From Sarcodiotheca gaudichaudii (lineage: Eukaryota > Rhodophyta > Florideophyceae > Gigartinales > Solieriaceae), in assembly GCA_032355985.1 (NCBI GenBank), contig JAUKVZ010000001.1:806001-870000 (forward strand): 64,000 bases of DNA, read 5' to 3'. The position numbers and the translations under genes are program-made. Of the stretch, positions 26,001-34,165 are shown piece after piece (within the stretch, counting starts at the first letter, position 1; each line of letters opens with the position of its first letter). The notes below the pieces were generated by a model. The model was not told the origin of the DNA. It did no database searches and saw only the letters and a list, made by a program, of their open reading frames with translations.

Positions 26001-26321
26001 GATGCGCGTCTGATCGGCGCCGGATGCGTCGCCGTCATCAAGGTTGTCATAGATGACTGAGACGCCGGCGGGAATGAGGACATCATCACCCGGGGCAGGA
26101 AGTGAGCCGCCCCATGTGGCGGGATCGGACCAGTCGCCATTTTGCGTCGCAGCGATTGTCTCAGCGCCGGGAGGCAGGAGGTTGAGCAGACCCGATGCGA
26201 TGCCAGGGTTGCCCCAGCTCGAACCGGCGCTTGCCGTCGAGAGCGCTGCGCCTGTGATGGCAAGCAACGCGGTGAGAGAGGTGATGCATTGACGGCGACC
26301 GGCAAAATCGAGCTGCGCCAT
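23022..26321 (-). CDS. Giant exported G8-domain/beta-helix protein with dockerin-like tail
   Basis: 1099 aa. Residues 1-32 are a signal peptide ending in ALSTASAG. Residues about 57-185 match a G8 domain (NGDWSDPATWGG, PAPGDDVLIPAGVSVIYD, LRVDGELRW). Next comes a long right-handed beta-helix-like region with recurring short Asn/Asp-flanked turns (VTGNVVWGSPGWGFVHHDS, FEDNVAFDILGAAFV, FEDNIAVSAAGGG), then a PKD-like segment (YAWDLDDDGQPDQFG ... TLTVWDHQGL), a roughly 150-residue jelly-roll-like part, and two dockerin-like repeats (DINGDGVVNALDLSIVLGNWG and DVTGDSVVDAADIATVLSAWG). G8 plus beta-helix is the architecture of the CEMIP/TMEM2 hyaluronan-degrading proteins, so polysaccharide binding or cleavage is plausible, but no catalytic residue can be assigned. 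Confidence 0.82.
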   Translation of the reverse strand: MAQLDFAGRRQCITSLTALLAITGAALSTASAGSSWGNPGIASGLLNLLPPGAETIAATQNGDWSDPATWGGSLPAPGDDVLIPAGVSVIYDNLDDGDASGADQTRIRYLRVDGELRWAIDSDTRLFVDTLFSAPAGLITIGDDAAPLPAEYSAEIIIIADDPMDLTRDPGQVGRGFIPHGSTRVVGADKTDFARVAIDPLAGATSLTLVDPPNGWSAGDKLVLAGTFFDEKGDNADDTRFHDEVLTITGVKGTQVFFTTDATGAGLRFDHRRPDGAHFDPGDLNLYVANLSRNITFRSELDPASPQASAPPIAFPGGGESPVDPANFQRGHLMVMHNPDAIIRNAAFLDFGRSFKDKLVDEPGTNLDGSPGAGANQRGRYALHLHRNLPRNNQPVPLATATPAQVTGNVVWGSPGWGFVHHDSYAIFEDNVAFDILGAAFVQEAGNEIGAWRRNISIKSTGDANPEMTVEPFGEGAGRVARFDFGFNGEGYWIQGASQVDFEDNIAVSAAGGGAQIFSQVDGLGNQRDQQVIPREHLRPDVQHIITNGGDVIDVSHTPMHTFSGFEVSNSDFGLITWGHMRNQGEWIGFTCPCDNIAHRERSTIDNFTFWNIYGQGVHMQYSSQIDLVDGLVASSDLATPAVDDKPQVSLGINGEGRGYGIGMNGPAKRLHIENVIIEGWRYGLRTPLEGQINELDNGVGTGAEGADGLPLRASSFVDLHMAGNDHHFFRRQNGFTDPQPFANFLAIEGGDFEHAPGNMPPVANFAVEALGPIGVVQLSGMPSYDPDTPSGAANQFDVVAVNDPNDIVAYAWDLDDDGQPDQFGERITARLPRAQSTPITLTVWDHQGLTDSITMQVNPPSIPSDEVFLDGAFNAPGFEGGIYALTSAEASTGWFDARATLDAGHARLSGQYRFSSIAQAVYDDFAHRDNHTLSFDFASFDAEDGSHPSEINSVTVRVFGINGEFGSDHSGAYPEYYSAIPVEITQLYEEQFVGDVPLRTIQRQIDLGPDGYQYLYIGFSGYGVTNELPNDYAMVDNVSLIGSPACMSDINGDGVVNALDLSIVLGNWGIGGKADVTGDSVVDAADIATVLSAWGACP

Positions 26322-26569
26322 GGGATCCTCCTTGGCTGCGATCGTTGTAACACGTCCATCAATCGGGTGTTCGACCTTGATGGAGCGATGAGCGACCTCA
26401 CAGCGTCGATTTCAGAACCCAGCTTGCCCAGCCGTTTTTTCGAGCGCGCGTCCGGATGTGGCGATCAGCGGATATTGATCGCGCAGGACAGGGGCGTTTG
26501 CTTGGTGACGACTTCACTGAGCCTCTCGAAACGCCGCTTTATTGGGCGGTTGAGGGCGCCATTCAAGCT

Positions 26570-28219
26570 CTACTCCGCACCGGATGGCGTCACACCCTGC
26601 ACGGGCGTGCGCGGCAGGTCGCTTGTATCCGGCGAATCCGGCGCGCGCAGTCGAAGCGCCATCGCCTGTGCCTGCCTGCTGTAGTCGATTGACTCTGCCA
26701 GAACGCGCATCGCTTCCTGATCGGCGTGGAAACCGAGGGAGTTCTCGCTGCTGATGAAGTCGAGACGCCACATCGCCTTGCGCTGCAACTCGTAGATGGG
26801 GGCAAGCTCTGCGTCCGTGGCGCCGGCGGCCTTCGCTTCGAGGATGGCGTCGAGCATTTCGGTCATCGCCTGTGCGGCTCGTTCGATTCCTGCGGAGGTG
26901 CGATTCTGAATCGTCCGCACCTGCTCGAGAAGTTGATCTTCCGACACATTGTGGCATTGCTGGCAGGAGTTGTTGATGTTCTTGAGTGGGCTGCGAACGT
27001 TGTGGCTGCTGACCTTCATCGCCCCCTGCCGCTCGTAGGGCATGTGGCAATCGGCGCAGGAGACGCCATTGCGCGCATGGACGCCCTGTGTCCAGAGTTC
27101 AAACTCCGGATGCTGCGCTTTGAGGACTTTCGCGCCCGTTTCGCCGTGCGTGTAGTCGTAGAACTGCTCGCCATTCGGGAAGCGCTTTGCGTCCCAGTGC
27201 GCTTCGATCTGATCAGCGCTGACGCCCTGGGCCCACGGGAACTCCAGCGTGTCCTTATCCGCGCAGTAGTACTCGACGTGACATTGCGCGCAGGCGAAGA
27301 CGCGCATCTCAGCGCGGGAGGCGAGGGCGTTGGGATCGTAGGGATCGCTTCGATTGCCGCGGCGCCACGCTTCGATGCTGGGCAGGAATGGAAGCGGCTG
27401 ATCGCTTTCGGCCAGCGCTGCGACACCGAGCATGAATCCCGGGCGCGTGACGCGCAAGGCGAGGGAATCTGGATCATGGCAGTCGATGCAGCTGACGGGA
27501 TGGGCGCCGCCAATAGAGGCGTGACCCGCTGCGCTATCGATGGTCGTCTCCCCTGAATCGTCCGGCGTGCCGTCGGGCGACTCGACGAGCATCGCGAACA
27601 CTTCTTCGTATGGCTTGCGGCTGACTTCCTGGAAGCCGCGGATCATCGCGTCCATATTCAGTGAATCCGCCAGCGCTTCATCGCTCGCGTCTTCGCCCAT
27701 GGCCTCGAGGCCGGCCTTGCGATACATGACGCCGACGGAGGCGTGGCAATGAATGCAGGCGCCCGCCTGCTGACGCTCGGTGACGCGTTTGGTCACCTGC
27801 TGATCCTGAAGCATGTACGCGTGGCCGCGCGCTTCGCGGTAGTCGATGCTGAATGCGTATCCGGCGTACAGGCGTTTGAGCCAGGGATGGGCGTCGAGCT
27901 TGTTCTGGGGCATGGCGCTGGAGCCGCCGTAGAACTTGTCGCCTGCCGTGGCCTTCCAGCCGTCGTACTGATGGGGCCAGTTGCGACCCCACGGCGTGGG
28001 ATCCGTCGAGATCTCACTGACTTCGGCGACGCGGACGAAGGGCACGCGCGCATCCTGCTTGTGCTTGAACATCGTCACGAGCACCCAGGTGACGACCAGC
28101 GTGCCGACAATCGCGACCAGAAAGACGATCGCCGGAAGGATGGTCCGCGCCGGCCGTGCGGCGGCAGGCGCGGTGTTGCGCTCTTCGATCCGAGTCGTCT
28201 GATCGGGAAGTTCAGTCAC
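26570..28219 (-). CDS. nrfA: Ammonia-forming cytochrome c nitrite reductase, catalytic subunit
   Basis: 549 aa from a GTG at 28219 with GGAG 6 nt upstream; an ATG at 28252 would overlap nrfH by 14 nt and is the alternative. NrfA reduces nitrite to ammonium with six electrons outside the cytoplasmic membrane. Five haem sites: C155-H159 (CIHCH), C244 (CIDCH), C310-H314 (CAQCH), C388-H392 (CADCH) and C419-H423 (CQQCH). The first, active-site haem is CxxCH rather than the CxxCK of E. coli; CxxCH forms are known in other bacteria. Catalytic Tyr317 (CHVEYYC) and His381 (GVHARNG) are conserved. Residues 27-51 form an uncleaved-looking membrane anchor. It follows nrfH by about 19 nt as an nrfHA operon. 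Confidence 0.96.
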   Translation of the reverse strand: MTELPDQTTRIEERNTAPAAARPARTILPAIVFLVAIVGTLVVTWVLVTMFKHKQDARVPFVRVAEVSEISTDPTPWGRNWPHQYDGWKATAGDKFYGGSSAMPQNKLDAHPWLKRLYAGYAFSIDYREARGHAYMLQDQQVTKRVTERQQAGACIHCHASVGVMYRKAGLEAMGEDASDEALADSLNMDAMIRGFQEVSRKPYEEVFAMLVESPDGTPDDSGETTIDSAAGHASIGGAHPVSCIDCHDPDSLALRVTRPGFMLGVAALAESDQPLPFLPSIEAWRRGNRSDPYDPNALASRAEMRVFACAQCHVEYYCADKDTLEFPWAQGVSADQIEAHWDAKRFPNGEQFYDYTHGETGAKVLKAQHPEFELWTQGVHARNGVSCADCHMPYERQGAMKVSSHNVRSPLKNINNSCQQCHNVSEDQLLEQVRTIQNRTSAGIERAAQAMTEMLDAILEAKAAGATDAELAPIYELQRKAMWRLDFISSENSLGFHADQEAMRVLAESIDYSRQAQAMALRLRAPDSPDTSDLPRTPVQGVTPSGAE

Positions 28220-28238
28220 GTCAATCTCCGTGGTTCGA

Positions 28239-28724
28239 TCACTTGTGCGCATGGCCCACATCCGTGTGGCAGTGAATGCAGTTGAGCATGTCGCCGCCTG
28301 CTTGTGTGGGCAGCAGATTCTCGACATAGTCCTGATGGCAATAGATGCACGCGCCCTGGGTCACCCGCCTGTTGCGCGGCTTGATCTGGATCGGTTCATG
28401 GAACCGGTTGGTCGTGAAGGCGAGCGAGTGGAAAAAGCCGTTGTCCCCTTTGGTCACCCATTTGCCGACGAAGTCATGGGGAAGGTGGCAGTCGTTGCAG
28501 GTGGCGACGCGCCGATGGCTGGACTTTGCCCAGGTGTCATAGTGAGACTGCATGATGTGGCAGTTGGCGCATGAGGCTGGATCGTTGGAGAGGTATGCCG
28601 CCCCTTCGCCATAGCCGAACGTAAAGACGCCCAGCCCGGCAAGGATGCCGATGGACGCGATGGCCAGCATGGGCAGCCAACGAGCCGTCGATGTGGTGAC
28701 GCTTGTGGTGGGCTCGGCGCTCAC
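28239..28724 (-). CDS. nrfH: Cytochrome c nitrite reductase small subunit (quinol dehydrogenase)
   Basis: 161 aa from a GTG at 28724, chosen because GGAGG sits 6 nt upstream and family homology starts there; the open frame extends 51 codons further without conserved sequence. One membrane anchor (about 17-37, LPMLAIASIGILAGLGVFTF) is followed by four haem sites: C52-H56, C76-H80, C126-H130 and C149-H153. The first is CANCHIM, with the Met58 two residues on that serves as an axial ligand in NapC/NirT-family NrfH. It takes electrons from menaquinol and hands them to NrfA, encoded next. No accessory nrf maturation genes are adjacent, so haem attachment relies on the cell's general cytochrome c system. 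Confidence 0.95.
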   Translation of the reverse strand: MSAEPTTSVTTSTARWLPMLAIASIGILAGLGVFTFGYGEGAAYLSNDPASCANCHIMQSHYDTWAKSSHRRVATCNDCHLPHDFVGKWVTKGDNGFFHSLAFTTNRFHEPIQIKPRNRRVTQGACIYCHQDYVENLLPTQAGGDMLNCIHCHTDVGHAHK

Positions 28725-29015
28725 GGCTGACCTCCGAGAGGCGCCTTCTCGCGTGTCCGGGACGATGTTTGATCCATCGCCCGGCAACCAGATGTGATCA
28801 CTGACTGCGTCGGTGAAGGTCGATCTATTGTCAGTCGATCGATCATCCGGTCGCGTCTGTCTGTGAACGTGGAACACATCATGGGACTGAGAGCAGCATA
28901 CTTTCCGATTGCGATTCTCGCGGCAAGTCGAATCACAGTCAATGCGTCCGTTCCAGGTACGGCGAAGCCCCAGTTACAATCGCGCTGATCAGCAATCAGT
29001 CGAAAGGAAGCGCGT

Positions 29016-29564
29016 ATGCGACAGATTCACATAGCCCTCTTTGTTTCGATGTGCGTCAGCATCCTTGCAGGTTGTGCGACGAGCTCCGACGCGCGTGCGA
29101 TCGATGCCGCCGGTCCTGCGCCAAACGGCGAGCGTCCGGCCCAGCCCGAAAGCCCGAGCGTCAGCGGCGTGTGGCGACTGGTCGAATATCGTGACTGGGA
29201 TGCGGATGGCGTGGAAAGGGAAACACTGGGCGTCAGTGCGCCGGGCCTGTTCGTCTATACGCCGCAGGGGCATATGTCGCTGCACATCATGACTTCGCAT
29301 GAACGTTCGACCGTCAATCGCGAGACGAGCGATGCGGAGCTTGGCCGGATTTACAAGCCTTACATTGGTTACTTCGGAACGTACAGCGTGGACTACGACC
29401 AGCAGACGATCACGCATCACATCGAAGGGGCGAAGCTGCCGAACCGGATCGGACGTTCAGCCGAGCGCGCCTTCTACTTTGAGGATGGCGACCTGGTGCT
29501 CGATTTCAAGAGTCCCGATGGAAGTCGTTTCTATCGGCGTCTTGAACTGGTCGAGGATTTCTGA
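29016..29564 (+). CDS. Lipocalin-like domain lipoprotein
   Basis: 182 aa. Start supported by AAGGAAG 5 nt upstream. The lipoprotein signal ends in ILAGC (Cys19 as lipidation site), followed by a low-complexity linker rich in Pro/Ala. The rest resembles the lipocalin-like family with no known activity: SGVWRLVEYRDWDADG, VYTPQGHMSLHIM, a GYFGTYSVDYDQQTITHHIEG middle, and LVLDFKSPDGSRFYRRLEL at the end. Such proteins form small beta-barrels that may bind lipids or other hydrophobic ligands at the outer surface. It is divergent from nrfH with 291 bp between the starts. Confidence 0.8.
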   Translation: MRQIHIALFVSMCVSILAGCATSSDARAIDAAGPAPNGERPAQPESPSVSGVWRLVEYRDWDADGVERETLGVSAPGLFVYTPQGHMSLHIMTSHERSTVNRETSDAELGRIYKPYIGYFGTYSVDYDQQTITHHIEGAKLPNRIGRSAERAFYFEDGDLVLDFKSPDGSRFYRRLELVEDF

Positions 29565-29699
29565 CCAACACCACGAGCGCGTCGGCGAAGGGCGCCGTTC
29601 GAATCTGATACAACTGGGCTCGATATCGGGCGGCGCCTGCGACTATCCGCGACGCTCTGGCGGCCTGGCGTAGCACTCGCCGGGCGCGACATCAGAAAG

Positions 29700-29786
29700 C
29701 GGAGAGGAAGGGATTCGAACCCTTGATACCCCGAAGGGCATACTGGTTTTCGAGACCAGCGCATTCAACCGCTCTGCCACCTCTCC
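29700..29786 (-). tRNA. tRNA-Ser(CGA)
   Basis: 87 nt on the minus strand. The acceptor stem GGAGAGG pairs with CCTCTCC, discriminator G. Anticodon CGA corresponds to plus-strand 29750-29752, in the loop CTCGAAA closed by CTGGT/ACCAG. A long variable arm (TATGCCCTTCGGGGTATC) marks a class II tRNA, and the T arm has GGGTTCGAATCCC. No encoded CCA. It lies alone, antisense to its neighbours, between the lipocalin-like lipoprotein gene and a dockerin-tailed protein gene. Confidence 0.96.
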
Positions 29787-30025
29787 CGATGGGGGCGGAA
29801 TACTCGCACAGGCGCCGGCCAGCGTCAACTGGAGCGAGCGATTGGAGTGGTTGAAATCTGCCTTCATCGCCCTGAATCGCCGGTTTCGCGCAGTCGGCGC
29901 GAACATTTGTAGCCCGGCCTGCGAATGAGAGGTAGACATAGGGAAGGGACTCGCCGACCGATATGACGCGATCGGGCACTTGATCGCAGAAATCGCTCCC
30001 GGCGGCTCTCGTGAGAGAACAGCGC

Positions 30026-31279
30026 ATGATCACGGAAATGACATCTCGAGGGCTGTGCGTCCTGGCTCTTGCGGCCGCCGCCTCCGGCGCGACGGCCGGA
30101 GAGACTGTTAATTGGACCAATGCAGCAGGCGGCGCCTTCGCGGATGGGATGAACTGGTCCACCGGATCGCCCCCGACGATCGCCGATCAGGCCCGGTTCA
30201 ATATGTTCGGCGAGTACAGCGTGACGTTTGACTCAGCGAAGACGCTGGATCAGATCCGCATGGAGGCGGGCGACGTGACGCTTGATCTGGATGGCGCCAC
30301 GGTGGTGCTCTTCAATCCGATTCTTACTTTGCTTATGTCCCCTTCCGCGGGCCAGTCGTCCGACCTGACCATCTCCGGCGGCACACTGATCACTGAGGAC
30401 GCCATGCTGGCGTTCAGCAGTCTGACCGAAGCTTCAATCACTGTGGATGGTCCTGCATCCGTTTTTACTGTGCAGGATGAGTTGATCCTCGGCCGCTCGG
30501 GCGAAGCGGGTCTGCTTGTCTCCGGTGGCGGAACCGTCAACTACACCACTGAAGCGCGGATCGGCAGCATGGCCGGCGCTATATCGAATGTGACTGTGAC
30601 CGGCGATGGCTCTTCCATCGTCGGCAGTGGACCGCTTCATATCGGCGAAGAGTTCGGCGCCAGTTTCGCGACGCTGCATCTGACGGACTCAGGCGCGTGC
30701 ACGGCGCCAAGCGCGATCGTTGGGCGTAATGGGATCATTCAGGGCGATTCCACGCTGACGACAACCGTGACGAACAACGGCGGAATCTCGCCTGGCAATG
30801 CCGCGGCCGATTTCAATGAACTGACGATCGACGGATCGCTCGTGCAGAATTCCACGTCGGAGTTGCTCATCGAGATCAATGCTTTCGATGAGGACGTCCT
30901 GCATGTCACCGGAGATGTCGTGCTCGGCGGCGAACTTCGGGTGGAGTTGTTCTTCAACTACATGCCCGTCGGCGGCGAATCACGCACGATCATGACCTGT
31001 GACGGCGTGATCAGTGGAAGCTTTGCGGATCTCACGCTCGTCAACGGATCTCCGGATCTTGACTTGAGTATTCAGGTGCAGGGCTCTTCCGTGAATGTCG
31101 TGTTCATCGGAGATTCGGGCATCCTCGGTGACGTGACGGGCGACGGCGTGGTCAACGCTCTGGATCTGGCGAACGTGCTGAGCTACTGGGGCACTGATAA
31201 TCCTGTGGCTGATCTCAACGGCAGCGGTGAGGTGACGGCGGCGGACCTGGCCATCGTGCTGGGCAACTGGACGCTCTAA
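30026..31279 (+). CDS. Exported beta-rich protein with dockerin-like tail
   Basis: 417 aa from the ATG at 30026 (GAGAGA 7 nt upstream); an ATG at 30038 is also possible. Signal peptide: SRGLCVLALAAAASGATAG. Mature start VNWTNAAGGAFADGMNWSTG is the same kind of segment as in the large repeat protein at 2380-4428 (WDNAAGGMWSNAANWNP), pointing to a shared family of beta-solenoid-like exported proteins. The body has repeated short strands (LDLDGATVVLFNP, LTISGGTLITEDA, LLVSGGGTVNYTTEARIG). The last 55 residues carry two dockerin-like units (DVTGDGVVNALDLANVLSYWG and DLNGSGEVTAADLAIVLGNW). No enzyme motif is visible. Confidence 0.8.
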   Translation: MITEMTSRGLCVLALAAAASGATAGETVNWTNAAGGAFADGMNWSTGSPPTIADQARFNMFGEYSVTFDSAKTLDQIRMEAGDVTLDLDGATVVLFNPILTLLMSPSAGQSSDLTISGGTLITEDAMLAFSSLTEASITVDGPASVFTVQDELILGRSGEAGLLVSGGGTVNYTTEARIGSMAGAISNVTVTGDGSSIVGSGPLHIGEEFGASFATLHLTDSGACTAPSAIVGRNGIIQGDSTLTTTVTNNGGISPGNAAADFNELTIDGSLVQNSTSELLIEINAFDEDVLHVTGDVVLGGELRVELFFNYMPVGGESRTIMTCDGVISGSFADLTLVNGSPDLDLSIQVQGSSVNVVFIGDSGILGDVTGDGVVNALDLANVLSYWGTDNPVADLNGSGEVTAADLAIVLGNWTL

Positions 31280-31311
31280 CTTCCCAGGCGACCCCGAAAC
31301 AACTCCAAATT

Positions 31312-31341
31312 GCGGCTGAACTGCTCCTGCAGGCCGCTTTT
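31312..31341 (+). terminator. Possible factor-independent terminator
   Basis: A GCGGC (31312-31316) / GCCGC (31333-31337) stem with an inner CTG/CAG pairing, followed by TTTT, lies 33 nt after the stop of the upstream dockerin-tailed gene. Stem is short and the loop long, so support is modest. Confidence 0.35.
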
Positions 31342-31397
31342 CCTCATTGCCTCACGCCGGTCCACTGCTACGCTTCCCGTACGTTTCAGAGGGGCCA

Positions 31398-33014
31398 ATG
31401 GCGCGTCATTCCAGTCAGACATTTCGGACGTTTCTCGTTTCCGTGTGCACTGCGGTCGCGGCGTGCTGTCTGTCCGTTTCAGCGATCAGCGGCACGGCGG
31501 GCTTCACTGATGTGACGATGGGCCCCCTGGGCAACACCTCCAACGGTCGGGGAGGCGCCTGGGTGGACTTCGACGGGGACGGAGATCTCGATCTTTCCTT
31601 CACCAACTGGGAAGGCCCGAACGTTCTTCTGCGAAATGATGGCGGTGTGTTCGTAGACGTGAGCGCTCCGCCCATGAATGACGCCGGCGCCAGCCAGTCC
31701 ATCGCATGGGCGGATTACGACAATGATGGCGATATCGATGCGTTCATGACCGCCAGCGGATCAAACAAGCTCTTCCGAAATGATGGCGCCGGCGTGTTCA
31801 CCGATGCCACGACTCCCCTGCTCGATCATCGCGGGCTCGGTCGAGGCGGAAGCTGGGGCGACTACGACGGCAATGGCTGGGTCGATCTGTATCTCTCGAC
31901 GGAAGCCGCCGGAAGTTTCTCGGCGGAGAACGTGCTCTACAGAAATGTGATGGGCGTCTTCGTGGATGAGACGTCGGCGCCGCTGGACAATGCGGGCGTC
32001 GGGCGCGGCGTGATCTGGTGCGATCTGGATAACGACGGGCTGCTCGACATCTATCTCGTCAACGGCGGGCCTCCCGGCGGCGCCATCAATTACAACTGTC
32101 TCTTTGAAGGCCTCGGGCACAACACGTTTCAGGATGTCACAGCGCCTCCGGCGAATGGGCTGCTTGATGGCCGCGGCGTGACGGCCGGTGATTACGACAA
32201 CGACGGCGATATGGATCTGTACATCTCACATCGCGGAGCGGCGCCGAATCGGCTCTTGCGCAACGAGGGCGGATTCGTATTTACGAATATCACACCGACG
32301 CCGCTGGGCGACGCACTGCTCGGACGCGGCGTGGCGTGGGCCGATTACGACAACGATGGCGATCTTGATCTGTATCTGGGCAACGTCGGCGAGAACAAGC
32401 TGTGGCGAAATGATGGTCCCGACATGATGGGCGACATCGTGTTCACGGATGTGACGGATGAGATCGTCGGTGATCTGGGCAACGCGCGAGCCGTCACATG
32501 GGGCGATTACGACGGCGATGGCGATCTTGATCTGTACGTCGTCAACGAGGCTGAGAACAAGCTGTTCCGCAATGATCTTGCCAATGGAAATCACTGGATC
32601 CATTTTGATCTGGTCGGGACGGAGTCCAATCGAAGCTCCATTAATGCTCGAGTTCGCGTGACGGCCGGCGGCGTGACGCAACTGCGTGAGGTCTCCGGCG
32701 GCTCGGGATATCTGAGCCAGGAGTCGCTGATCCTGGAGTTCGGGCTGGGAACAGAAAGCGTCGTCACGAGTGTGGAAATCGAGTGGCCCTCGGGGCTTAC
32801 GCAGTCCCTTTCGCTCGGTGCAATCGATCGCAAGATGCGCGTTGTTGAGCGAGCGAATGCGGGCGATGTCACGCTCGACGGCATGGTCAATGCGCTGGAT
32901 CTGGCTGAACTCCTCAGCCGCTGGGGCACGGATGAGGCGCTTGCCGATCTGAACGGGGACTACGTCGTCGATGCGCTGGATCTGGCCGAGCTGCTGGGTT
33001 ACTGGGGCTCGTAA
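31398..33014 (+). CDS. Exported FG-GAP/VCBS-repeat protein with ASPIC/UnbV and dockerin-like domains
   Basis: 538 aa from the ATG at 31398 (GAGGGG just upstream); a longer in-frame start at 31347 lacks support. A signal peptide (RTFLVSVCTAVAACCLSVSA) is followed by at least six beta-propeller-type repeats holding the calcium-loop signature, for example FDGDGDLDLSFT, YDNDGDIDAFMT, LDNDGLLDIYLV, YDNDGDMDLYIS and YDGDGDLDLYVV. Residues about 410-490 form an ASPIC/UnbV domain (NRSSINARVRVTAGGVTQLREV ... GGSGYLSQES, VTSVEIEWPSG). The C-terminus has two dockerin-like repeats. Proteins of this layout are abundant in Planctomycetota and are thought to act in adhesion or surface display; no enzyme activity is implied. 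It follows the previous dockerin-tailed gene by 118 bp. Confidence 0.9.
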   Translation: MARHSSQTFRTFLVSVCTAVAACCLSVSAISGTAGFTDVTMGPLGNTSNGRGGAWVDFDGDGDLDLSFTNWEGPNVLLRNDGGVFVDVSAPPMNDAGASQSIAWADYDNDGDIDAFMTASGSNKLFRNDGAGVFTDATTPLLDHRGLGRGGSWGDYDGNGWVDLYLSTEAAGSFSAENVLYRNVMGVFVDETSAPLDNAGVGRGVIWCDLDNDGLLDIYLVNGGPPGGAINYNCLFEGLGHNTFQDVTAPPANGLLDGRGVTAGDYDNDGDMDLYISHRGAAPNRLLRNEGGFVFTNITPTPLGDALLGRGVAWADYDNDGDLDLYLGNVGENKLWRNDGPDMMGDIVFTDVTDEIVGDLGNARAVTWGDYDGDGDLDLYVVNEAENKLFRNDLANGNHWIHFDLVGTESNRSSINARVRVTAGGVTQLREVSGGSGYLSQESLILEFGLGTESVVTSVEIEWPSGLTQSLSLGAIDRKMRVVERANAGDVTLDGMVNALDLAELLSRWGTDEALADLNGDYVVDALDLAELLGYWGS

Positions 33015-33065
33015 CGCGAGACCCCGGATCCCGCGAGCGCGGCTCTGCGCCTCTACAATGCAGGC

Positions 33066-33266
33066 ATGCGAATTGTCGTCAACGGCAAGCCGGAAGAGCG
33101 ACCGGACGGACTGACGGTCGCCGCGTTGATTGCGCTGATGAATCTCGGCGAGATGGCATGCGCCGTGGAAGTCAATCGCGCGCTGGTTCCCAAGGCGCAG
33201 CACGATTCGCATCATCTGGAAGAAGGCGACATCGTCGAGATCGTCACGCTCGTCGGCGGTGGCTGA
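33066..33266 (+). CDS. thiS: Sulfur carrier protein ThiS
   Basis: 66 aa, ubiquitin-like fold. It carries sulfur as a C-terminal thiocarboxylate for assembly of the thiazole ring of thiamine. Diagnostic features are the N-terminal strand MRIVVNGKP, the middle [13 protein letters not shown], and the end [13 protein letters not shown] with the terminal Gly-Gly that is adenylated and thiolated. The gene ends inside the earliest possible start region of thiG, so the two are translated together. No TPP riboswitch can be recognised in the 51 nt after the preceding gene, and thiF, thiH/thiO and thiE are not nearby. Confidence 0.95.
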   Translation: MRIVVNGKPEERPDGLTVAALIALMNLGEMACAVEVNRALVPKAQHDSHHLEEGDIVEIVTLVGGG

Positions 33267-33303
33267 ACAAAGAAACACTTCACGCGCACAGGAGATCGCG
33301 CAC

Positions 33304-34155
33304 GTGGATCAGACAATCGAAGCAAAGGGACTTGCGACGGAGGCGCTTGCCATCGGAGGCAGGCGATTCACCAGCAGACTCGTCGTCGGCACCGGGAAAT
33401 ACCCCGATTTTGAGATCATGAAACAGGCGCTCGTCGCCAGCGGGGCGGAGGCCGTCACGGTGGCCGTGCGCCGCGATCGGCTGATCAATGAGCAGGGACA
33501 GAATCTGCTCGACTTCATGGACACCTCGCGCTACACGGTGCTGCCGAATACGGCTGGATGCTTCAGCGCTGAGGACGCCGTGCGCGTGGCTCGCCTGGGC
33601 CGTGAGATTCTTGATCAGCTGGACAATCCCGGGCGTGACTGGGTGAAGCTCGAGGTGCTTGGCGATCGCAAGACGTTGCTGCCGGATCCGATGGGGACGC
33701 TGGAGGCCTGCCGCGAACTGGTGGCTGATGGCTTCGACGTGCTGTGCTACTCGAGTGACGATCCAATCTCGGCCTTGCGGCTGAAGGAAGCGGGCGCCAC
33801 AAGCGTCATGCCCGCCGGTTCACCGATTGGCTCAGGTCAGGGCGTGCTCAATCCCGCCAATATCGCGCTGTGCCTGGAGCTCTTGAAAGAGAACGATCCG
33901 AGTTACCCAGTCATCGTCGATGCGGGCGTCGGCACGGCCAGCGATGTGGCTATTGCGATGGAGCTGGGCGCCGACGGTGTGCTTCTCAATACTGGCATCG
34001 CTCACGCGAAGGAACCGGTCCTTATGGCCAGCGCCATGCGCAAGGCGATCGAAGCGGGACGCGAGTCTTATCTTGCCGGTCGGATCGAAAAGCGCAAGTA
34101 TGCGACGGCAAGCTCTCCCTGGGAGGGCGTGATCTCGTACATCCCGGGCGAGTGA
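33304..34155 (+). CDS. thiG: Thiazole synthase ThiG
   Basis: 283 aa from a GTG at 33304 (AGGAG 9 nt upstream); another GTG at 33259, overlapping thiS, would add 15 residues. ThiG combines 1-deoxyxylulose 5-phosphate, dehydroglycine and ThiS thiocarboxylate into the thiazole phosphate of thiamine. It is a TIM barrel with the family motifs [47 protein letters not shown], the WVKLEVLGD strand that carries the catalytic lysine, and [13 protein letters not shown] plus [22 protein letters not shown] for phosphate binding. Length matches the family. It converges on the NTPase gene with 10 bp between stops. Confidence 0.96.
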   Translation: MDQTIEAKGLATEALAIGGRRFTSRLVVGTGKYPDFEIMKQALVASGAEAVTVAVRRDRLINEQGQNLLDFMDTSRYTVLPNTAGCFSAEDAVRVARLGREILDQLDNPGRDWVKLEVLGDRKTLLPDPMGTLEACRELVADGFDVLCYSSDDPISALRLKEAGATSVMPAGSPIGSGQGVLNPANIALCLELLKENDPSYPVIVDAGVGTASDVAIAMELGADGVLLNTGIAHAKEPVLMASAMRKAIEAGRESYLAGRIEKRKYATASSPWEGVISYIPGE

Positions 34156-34165
34156 GGTGACGCGA

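Noticed and set aside
28725-29015. FNR or CRP-type site between nrfH and the lipoprotein gene
   Set aside because: Fragments such as TTTGATCCATCG and TGTGATCACTGA were examined, but neither gives a full two-half-site match.
33015-33065. TPP riboswitch upstream of thiS
   Set aside because: Only 51 nt separate the genes and the conserved thi-box elements are not visible.
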